Shown piece by piece: positions 58,705-64,000 of a stretch of 64,000 nt of DNA. The notes beneath the pieces are model-generated. The model made no database searches and was not told the origin of the DNA. It was given only the letters and a program-made list of their open reading frames with translations. Origin of the DNA: CAWHQZ01 sp963831645. GTDB lineage: Bacteria > Pseudomonadota > Alphaproteobacteria > Rhizobiales > Aestuariivirgaceae. The stretch lies in contig CAWHQZ010000028.1 in assembly GCA_963831645.1 (NCBI GenBank), positions 627,035 to 691,034 on the forward strand. The letters are read 5' to 3'. The first letter of the stretch is position 1; each line of letters begins with the position of its first letter. Position numbers and translations under genes: made by a program.

Positions 58705-60020
58705 ATGAAGCGTCTAGCAGGCATTATCCTCGGTGCCGTGTCGTTCCTCGCTGCCGGAATGGCTGCGGCGGAGACCAAGCTCACCATCGCTACCGTAAAC
58801 AACGGCGACATGATCCGCATGCAGGGTCTGACCGAAGATTTCACGGCCAAGAACCCGGACATAACCCTCGAGTGGGTGACACTCGAAGAAAACGTTCTGC
58901 GCCAAAAGGTAACCACCGACATCGCAACCAAGGGCGGACAGTTCGATGTGCTGACGATCGGGACTTATGAGGTGCCGATCTGGGCTGGCAAGGGGTGGCT
59001 CGTACCCCTCGAGAACCTCGGCGCCGACTATGACGTGGACGATCTCCTGCCGGCCATACGGGCCGGCCTCAGCCACGAGGGCAAGCTCTACGCAGCGCCG
59101 TTTTACGGTGAAAGCTCCATGGTGATGTATCGCAAGGACCTCATGGAAAAGGCGGGGCTCACCATGCCGGACGCGCCGACGTGGGAGTTCATCGCCGAGG
59201 CGGCGCGAAAATGACCGACAAGGCAAACGAGGTCTATGGAATCTGCCTGCGCGGCAAGGCCGGCTGGGGCGAGAACATGGCCTTTCTTTCGGCAACGGCG
59301 AACTCCTTCGGAGCCCGCTGGTTCGATGAGAACTGGAAGCCGCAGTTCGACCAGCCGGAGTGGAAAAAGACCATGGACTTCTATGTGAGATCTGATGAAA
59401 GACGCCGGGTCCTCCCGGCGCCTCCTCCAACGGTTTCAACGAGAACCTGGCGCTGTTCAACTCGGGCAAATGCGGCATGTGGATCGATGCCACGGTAGCC
59501 GCCTCGTTCGTGACCAACCCGAAGGAATCAAAGGTGCACGACAAGGTCGGTTTCGCGCTCGCCCCCGATACGGGTCTGGGCAAGCGCGGCAACTGGCTGT
59601 GGGCATGGTCGCTCGCCGTTCCGGCCGGTTCGCAGAAGTCGGACGCGGCGCAGAAGTTCGTCTCCTGGGCAACCAGCAAGGATTACCTCGGCATCGTCGC
59701 GGCCGAAGAAGGCTGGGCCAACGTTCCACCGGGCACGCGGGCCTCGCTCTACAAGAACCCTGAATATCTGAAGGCGGCGCCGTTCGCGCAGATGACGCTG
59801 AACTCGATCAACTCTCGCCGACCCCACGAAGCCGACCGTAAAGCCGGTGCCTTATGTCGGCGTGCAGTTCGTGGCGATCCCGGAGTTTCAAGGCATCGGG
59901 ACGACCGTCGGCCAGATGTTCTCGGGTGCGCTGGCCGGCGACATGACGGTCGACGAGGCGCTCACCAAGGCCCAGGACGCGGTCACCCGCGAGATGACCA
60001 AAGCAGGCTACATCAAGTAG
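58705..60020 (+). CDS. smoE: Sorbitol/mannitol ABC transporter substrate-binding protein (three frame changes)
   Basis: About 438 aa after frame changes near 59210, 59395 and 59820. The signal peptide is RLAGIILGAVSFLAAGMAAA, with GGGAGG before the ATG. Family landmarks: LTIATVNNGDMIRMQGLTED, FDVLTIGTYEVPIWAGKGWL, YAAPFYGESSMVMYRKDLME, YGICLRGKAGWGENMAFLSA, NSGKCGMWIDATVAASF and EFQGIGTTVGQMFSGALAGD. It is the periplasmic receptor (SBP family 1) that delivers hexitols to SmoFG. A hairpin follows the stop and may protect its mRNA. Confidence 0.88.
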
Positions 60021-60040
60021 CCTCACCTCCCCGACTTGCA

Positions 60041-60073
60041 CCGTCCGGCTTCGCCGCCGGACGGCGCCTTTTT
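60041..60073 (+). terminator. Intercistronic hairpin between smoE and smoF
   Basis: A perfect 9-bp stem CCGTCCGGC / GCCGGACGG with loop TTCGCC is followed by CGCC and a run of five T. It is a good Rho-independent terminator shape. Located between the receptor gene and the first permease gene, it should allow only part of the transcription through, or protect smoE mRNA, giving more receptor than permease. Confidence 0.75.
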
Positions 60074-60105
60074 GCAAGGCCATCGACAGCGACGAGTGGG
60101 AGCCT

Positions 60106-60978
60106 ATGGCGAGCCGTCACACCACCGCTGCAGCCAATCTTGCGGTCGCCCCCACGGTCGCGGTGCTGTTTCTGTGGATGATCGTGCCGCTGGGCATGAC
60201 CGTTTACTTCTCGCTGCTGCGCTACAATCTGCTCGACCCCGGCACAGAAACCTTCATCGGCCTCGTCAACTACCGCTACTTTCTTACCGATCCGGCGTTT
60301 CTCACCGCCCTCGGCAACACGTCGAAGCTGGTGGGCGCGGTGCTGGCGATCAGCGTGGTTGGCGGCGTGCTGCTGGCACTGCTGCTCGATCAGCCGTTTT
60401 TCGGGAGGGAAATCGTGCGCCTCATGGTGATCGCGCCATTCTTCGTCATGCCCACGGTAAGCGCGCTCGTATGGAAAAACCTGCTGATGCATCCGGTTTC
60501 GGGCTTCTTCGCCTGGATCGCGAAATCGCTGGGCCTGCAGCCGATCGACTGGTTCGCCGACGCGCCGTTGACGGCAGTCAGCCTGATCGTGGCGTGGCAG
60601 TGGTTGCCGTTCGCGACCCTAATTCTGCTGACCGCGGTTCAGTCGCTCGACGAAGAACAGAAGGAGGCGGCTGAAATGGACGGAACGCCGCCCTTGTCCT
60701 TCTTCTTTCATATCGTGCTGCCTCATCTGGCACGCCCGATCACCGTGGTCATCCTGATCGAGACGATCTTCCTGCTCAATGTGTTTGCAGAAATTCTGGT
60801 GACGACGGGCGGCGGACCGGGGCAGCAGACGACCAACATTCCGTTCCTCGTCTATGCCCAGGCGCTCCTGCAGTTCGATATCGGAGGGGCCTCGGCGGGC
60901 GGCATCATCGCCGTGGTGATTGCCAACATCGTGGCCTTCTTCCTGGTCCGGATGATCGGCCGCAACCTGGAGGGCTAG
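60106..60978 (+). CDS. smoF: Sorbitol/mannitol ABC transporter permease, SmoF type
   Basis: A 290-aa, six-helix inner-membrane protein of the MalF-like class. The EAA loop that contacts the ATPase is EAAEMDGTPPLSFFFHIVLP. Hydrophobic helices are clear, for example VLFLWMIVPLGMTVYFSLL and AVLAISVVGGVLLALLLDQP. It pairs with SmoG to form the channel. It ends five bases before smoG. No frame change is needed. Confidence 0.9.
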   Translation: MASRHTTAAANLAVAPTVAVLFLWMIVPLGMTVYFSLLRYNLLDPGTETFIGLVNYRYFLTDPAFLTALGNTSKLVGAVLAISVVGGVLLALLLDQPFFGREIVRLMVIAPFFVMPTVSALVWKNLLMHPVSGFFAWIAKSLGLQPIDWFADAPLTAVSLIVAWQWLPFATLILLTAVQSLDEEQKEAAEMDGTPPLSFFFHIVLPHLARPITVVILIETIFLLNVFAEILVTTGGGPGQQTTNIPFLVYAQALLQFDIGGASAGGIIAVVIANIVAFFLVRMIGRNLEG

Positions 60979-60983
60979 CAGAC

Positions 60984-61828
60984 ATGGCTCGGGCGCTGTC
61001 GGTGAGACGAAGGATGGTAACCACGCTCGCGGCATGGACGGCCGGCTTCGTCATCTTCTTTCCGATACTGTCGATGTCCCTCACGAGCTTCAAGACCGAG
61101 CTCGACGCCTTCTCGACGCCGCCGCAGTTCCTGTTCTTCGACTGGACAGTCGAGAACTACGCAATCGTCCAGGAACGCTCCGACTATTTCCGCTTCGCAA
61201 TGAATTCCATCGTGCTGTCGTTTGGAGCCGCATTGCTGAGCCTGCTGTTCGCAATTCCGGCGGCGTGGTCCATGGCATTCGCCCCGCGCAAGCGGACCAA
61301 GGACCTGCTGATGTGGATGCTGTCGACCAAAATGATGCCGCCGGTCGGCGCGCTGATACCGATCTACCTGCTGTTTCGCGACGGCGGTCTTCTCGATACC
61401 CGCATCGGCCTGATCGGCGTTCTGTTCCTTCTCGACCTGCCGATCGTCGTGTGGATGCTCTATACCTATTTCAAGGAGATTCCGGGTGAAATCCTGGAAG
61501 CCGCCCGCATGGACGGCGCTTCGCTGTGGAACGAGCTCGTGTATGTTCTCGCTCCCATGGCGGTGCCCGGCATCGCGTCCACCTTGCTGCTCAACATCAT
61601 TCTGACCTGGAACGACTCGTTTTCGACGCTCAACCTGACGACCTCGGATGCAGCGCCGCTGACCGCCTTCATCGCATCCTACTCGAGCCCCGAGGGGCTG
61701 TTCTGGGCCAAACCGTCGGCTGCCTCGACCCTCGCCATCGCGCCGATCCTGGTCCTTGGCTGGCTGGCGCAGCGCCAGCTGGTGAGGGGCCTCACTTTTG
61801 GGGCCGTCAAATGGTCGCCAACTTGTGA
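60984..61828 (+). CDS. smoG: Sorbitol/mannitol ABC transporter permease, SmoG type (frame change near the stop)
   Basis: About 281 aa. It is a MalG-like permease: AWTAGFVIFFPILSMSLTSF, FRFAMNSIVLSFGAALLSLL, the EAA loop EAARMDGASLWNELVYVLAP and VLGWLAQRQLVRGLTFGAV. In the given sequence the frame runs past the expected end into the ATPase gene. Restoring one A in the AAA run near 61810 gives AVKMVANL and the TGA at 61826. I therefore treat smoG and smoK as separate genes 12 bp apart. Confidence 0.88.
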
Positions 61829-61840
61829 GGGCTCGCACCC

Positions 61841-62880
61841 ATGGGCACAATCGTTCTCAAGCGTGGAAAAGAGCTTCGGTGAAGTCGTCATCATTCCGGG
61901 CGCCGACCTGACGATCGACGACAACGAATTCGTGGTGTTTGTCGGTCCCTCGGGCTGCGGCAAGTCCACGCTGCTGCGGCTGATCGCGGGGCTCGAGGAC
62001 CTGAGCGGGGGTGACATCTTCATCGACGGCGTGAGCGCCCGTCAACGTGCCGCCGGCCAAACGCGGACTGTCGATGGTGTTCCAGTCCTACGCGCTCTAT
62101 CCGCACATGAGCGTGCGCAACAATATCGCTTTCGGCCTGAAAATGGCCGGACAGTCGAAGGAAGAAATCGCCGCCAGGGTGGGCAAGGCGGCGCAGGTCC
62201 TCAACCTCACCGAATACCTCGACCGCAAGCCCAGGCAACTGTCCGGCGGCCAGCGCCAGCGCGTAGCCATCGGACGGGCGATCGTCCGCGAGCCGAAGGC
62301 GTTCCTGTTCGATGAGCCGCTGTCCAATCTCGATGCCGCGCTCCGGGGGCAGATGCGAATCGAGATCATGCAGCTTCACCAGTCGCTGGGGGCGACGATG
62401 ATCTATGTCACCCACGACCAGGTGGAAGCCATGACGATGGCGGACCGCATCGTAGTTCTCAACAAGGGCAACATCGAACAGGTCGGCTCGCCACTGGAGC
62501 TGTACAACCAGCCGCAGACGCTGTTCGTCGCCGGCTTCATCGGCTCGCCCAGCATGAACTTCGTCACCGGGCAGGCAGCGCAAAAGCTTCGCGCTCACAC
62601 GGCCGGGATACGTCCCGAACACATCGCGATCGACAAGAAAAGCGGAACCTGGCGGGGAACGGTGGAACTGGCGGAGCACCTCGGGGCGGACACCATCCTG
62701 CACGTGGAGACCCAGCTCGGCCGCCTCACGGTCCGCACGCCCGGCGAACTCTCGGTCGCGCCGGGCGACAAGTTATGGCTGACACCCATCGCCGACCGCC
62801 TCCATCGCTTCGACAGCGACGGCAAAGCACAACGCAACGGATCGGGAGGATATCGACGGGGGCGCGATGTATCTGGATAA
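61841..62880 (+). CDS. smoK: Sorbitol/mannitol ABC transporter ATP-binding protein (two frameshifts)
   Basis: About 345 aa after shifts near 61862 and 62040. Walker A is FVGPSGCGKSTLLRLIAG, the Q-loop is SMVFQSYALYPHMSVRNNI, the signature is QLSGGQRQRVAIGRAIV, Walker B is AFLFDEPLSNLDAALR, and the H-loop is YVTHDQVEAMTMADR. The C-terminal regulatory TOBE-like domain has TAGIRPEHIAIDKKSGTWRG. It drives import through SmoFG. The ATG at 61841 starts MGTIVLKR, the family N-terminus. The end overlaps the start of the dehydrogenase gene. Confidence 0.9.
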
Positions 62881-63645
62881 GCTGAAGCTCGAAGGCAAGG
62901 TCGCGGTGGTTACCGGGGGCGGACAGGGGATAGGTGCTGCCTGCTCACGGGCGCTCGGCGAAGCGGGGGCGCAGGTGATCGTCGCCGACCTGCTGGAGGA
63001 ACGAAGCGAGGCGTGCGCTGCCGGGCTGCGCGAGCTCAAGATCAAAGCCCACGGCATGCGGCTCGACGTTACGAAATCGAAGGAGGTCGACGCAGCGTCG
63101 GCGGCGGTGTGAAGAACCACGGCCAGGTCGACATCCTCGTCAACAATGCCGGCGTCGCCAACAGCGACGTCAGGGCCGAGGACACCAGCGACGAGCATTG
63201 GCGCTTCCACATGGACGTGAACGTCGACGGATTGTTCTGGTGTTGTCGCAGCTTTGGGCGGGCGATGCTGCGGCAGGGCTCGGTGGGGGATCGTCAACGT
63301 CGGATCGATGTCCGGCTTCATCGTCGACGAAACCGCAGCCGCAGGCGTTCTACAACGCTTCGAAAGCCGCGGTCCATCATCTCACGCGATCGCTCGCTGC
63401 CGAATGGGCGAGGCGCGGCGTGCGCGTGAACGCGGTGGCTCCGACCTACATCGAAACGCCCCTGACTGCCTTCGGCATCAAGGAAAATCCGGAAATGTAC
63501 AAGACCTGGCTCGAGATGACTTCCATGGGGCGGGTGGGCCAGCCGGACGAGATCGCATCGGTTGTGCATTTCCTCGCTTCCCGACGCGGCGAGCCTCATG
63601 ACCGGGGCGATCGTCGCCGTCGACGGCGGCTATACCTGCTGGTAG
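62867..63645 (+). CDS. SDR-family polyol dehydrogenase (four frame changes)
   Basis: About 258 aa after frame changes near 63110, 63285, 63340 and 63585. The NAD-binding motif is VAVVTGGGQGIGAACSRALG, then ILVNNAGVANSDV (NNAG), IVNVGSMSGFIVDE (Ser), the YNASKAAVHHLTRSLAAEWA block (Tyr and Lys of YxxxK), RVNAVAPTYIETPLT and AIVAVDGGYTCW. These are classical short-chain dehydrogenase features. Placed after smoK, it most likely oxidises sorbitol or another hexitol to the ketose. Its start lies 14 bp inside smoK. Confidence 0.82.
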
Positions 63646-63669
63646 CATACGTTCGGTCATCGGATCGCC

Positions 63670-64000
63670 GTGTCGGAATCTCTTTTCACTCAAGGGTCGG
63701 GTTGCGCTCGTTACCGGCGCTTCCCGCGGCCTTGGGCTGGCCATGGCGAAAGCGCTCACCGATCATGGAGCCCAGGTTTTCGTAAGTGGCCGCGATCCGC
63801 GCACCCTGGCCGACGCGGCGAGCCGGACCGGGGCAGCACCGATCGCCTTCGACGTGGGCGATGCGCGGGCCTGCCGGGCGGCGCTCGAGGAGGTGATCGG
63901 CAAACGTGGTCGCCTCGACATCGTCGTCAACAATGCCGGAGTTCAGCATCGCGCCGCCCTGCTCGACTGGACGGACGAGGATTTCGAACGGATCCTTGCC
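63670..64000 (+). CDS. Second SDR dehydrogenase, 5' part (frameshift near 63688)
   Basis: The gene starts with GTG at 63670 and runs off the window. After a frame change near 63688 it reads KGRVALVTGASRGLGLAMAK (TGxxxGxG), VFVSGRDPRTLADAAS, DVGDARACRAALEEVIGK and LDIVVNNAGVQHRAALLDW. This resembles gluconate 5-dehydrogenase-like SDRs. It may handle a related polyol or sugar acid in the same pathway. In many smo operons a long-chain mannitol dehydrogenase stands at this place. Confidence 0.75.
   Translation, partial: MSESLFTQGSGCARYRRFPRPWAGHGESAHRSWSPGFRKWPRSAHPGRRGEPDRGSTDRLRRGRCAGLPGGARGGDRQTWSPRHRRQQCRSSASRRPARLDGRGFRTDPC

Noticed and set aside
60984..62315. A natural fusion of the permease SmoG with the ATPase SmoK
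   Set aside because: The fused frame loses the ATPase start MGTIVLKR and the permease stop; restoring single bases gives two normal genes.

Overview
The window is GC-rich alphaproteobacterial chromosome, most likely Hyphomicrobiales (Rhizobiales). The pointers are an IalB remnant, a YidB-family protein, a sorbitol/mannitol ABC operon of the smo type, ELM1-family proteins and a tRNA-Phe. A dominant property is that about fifty otherwise well-conserved genes or gene joints are broken by single-base frameshifts, most of them an apparent extra base. After correcting these, every merged gene length returns to a whole number of codons. I read this as uncorrected sequencing or assembly indels rather than mass gene decay, so such genes are annotated as one CDS across the shift. 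True fragments (missing domains) are marked as pseudogenes.

Layout. 1-1.2 kb: tail of an FAD oxidoreductase and an AbrB/VapC toxin-antitoxin pair with a palindromic operator. 1.3-7.3 kb: an envelope-glycan cluster with a sugar-transfer ATP-grasp protein, two ELM1 paralogues, a GT8-like transferase and a GT4 transferase. 7.3-13.2 kb: CPA1 Na+/H+ antiporter, CYTH-CHAD protein, REP-like palindromes, small stress proteins, an IalB remnant and a HicBA-like pair. 13.5-19.4 kb (minus strand): exopolysaccharide operon manC, phosphomannomutase, a 5'-truncated GT2, GT4 and GT2. 19.7-35.5 kb (plus strand): a podovirus-like cassette with lysis genes, terminase, portal, scaffold, major capsid, adaptor, nozzle and tail fibres, but no integrase, repressor or replication genes. 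35.6-38.9 kb: a PrsT-type TPR lipoprotein and a PEP-CTERM/EPS-type ATPase, which together with the left-hand operon look like one polysaccharide locus interrupted by the phage cassette.

39.1-41.3 kb: tRNA-Phe, a small membrane protein and a scrambled hsdM whose missing 346-bp middle lies next door in the opposite orientation. 41.6-51.3 kb: an envelope/stress block with SPFH (band 7), a DUF3857-transglutaminase-DUF2569 protein, a regulator-like gene with its own palindrome, a TIGR04222 membrane protein with a Gly/Cys-rich tail coupled to a GRDP-like partner, and a 761-aa fusion of a class III nucleotide cyclase, a solute-binding domain and a von Willebrand A domain. 51.4-55.2 kb: fragments of a TPR gene and a serine hydrolase, then a small integrative module (coiled-coil gene, AlpA, HTH/zinc-ribbon, tyrosine integrase).

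55.3-64 kb: small genes and a cold-shock protein, then a polyol catabolic operon of HAD phosphatase, SorC-type regulator, a twin-dyad operator, smoE, an intercistronic hairpin, smoF, smoG, smoK, a polyol dehydrogenase and the start of a second SDR. In this operon the ABC importer brings in a hexitol, the dehydrogenase oxidises it to a ketose, and the regulator senses a sugar ligand. The most unusual items are the cyclase-SBP-VWA fusion, the TIGR04222/GRDP pair, the rearranged hsdM and the two-ELM1 glycan cluster.
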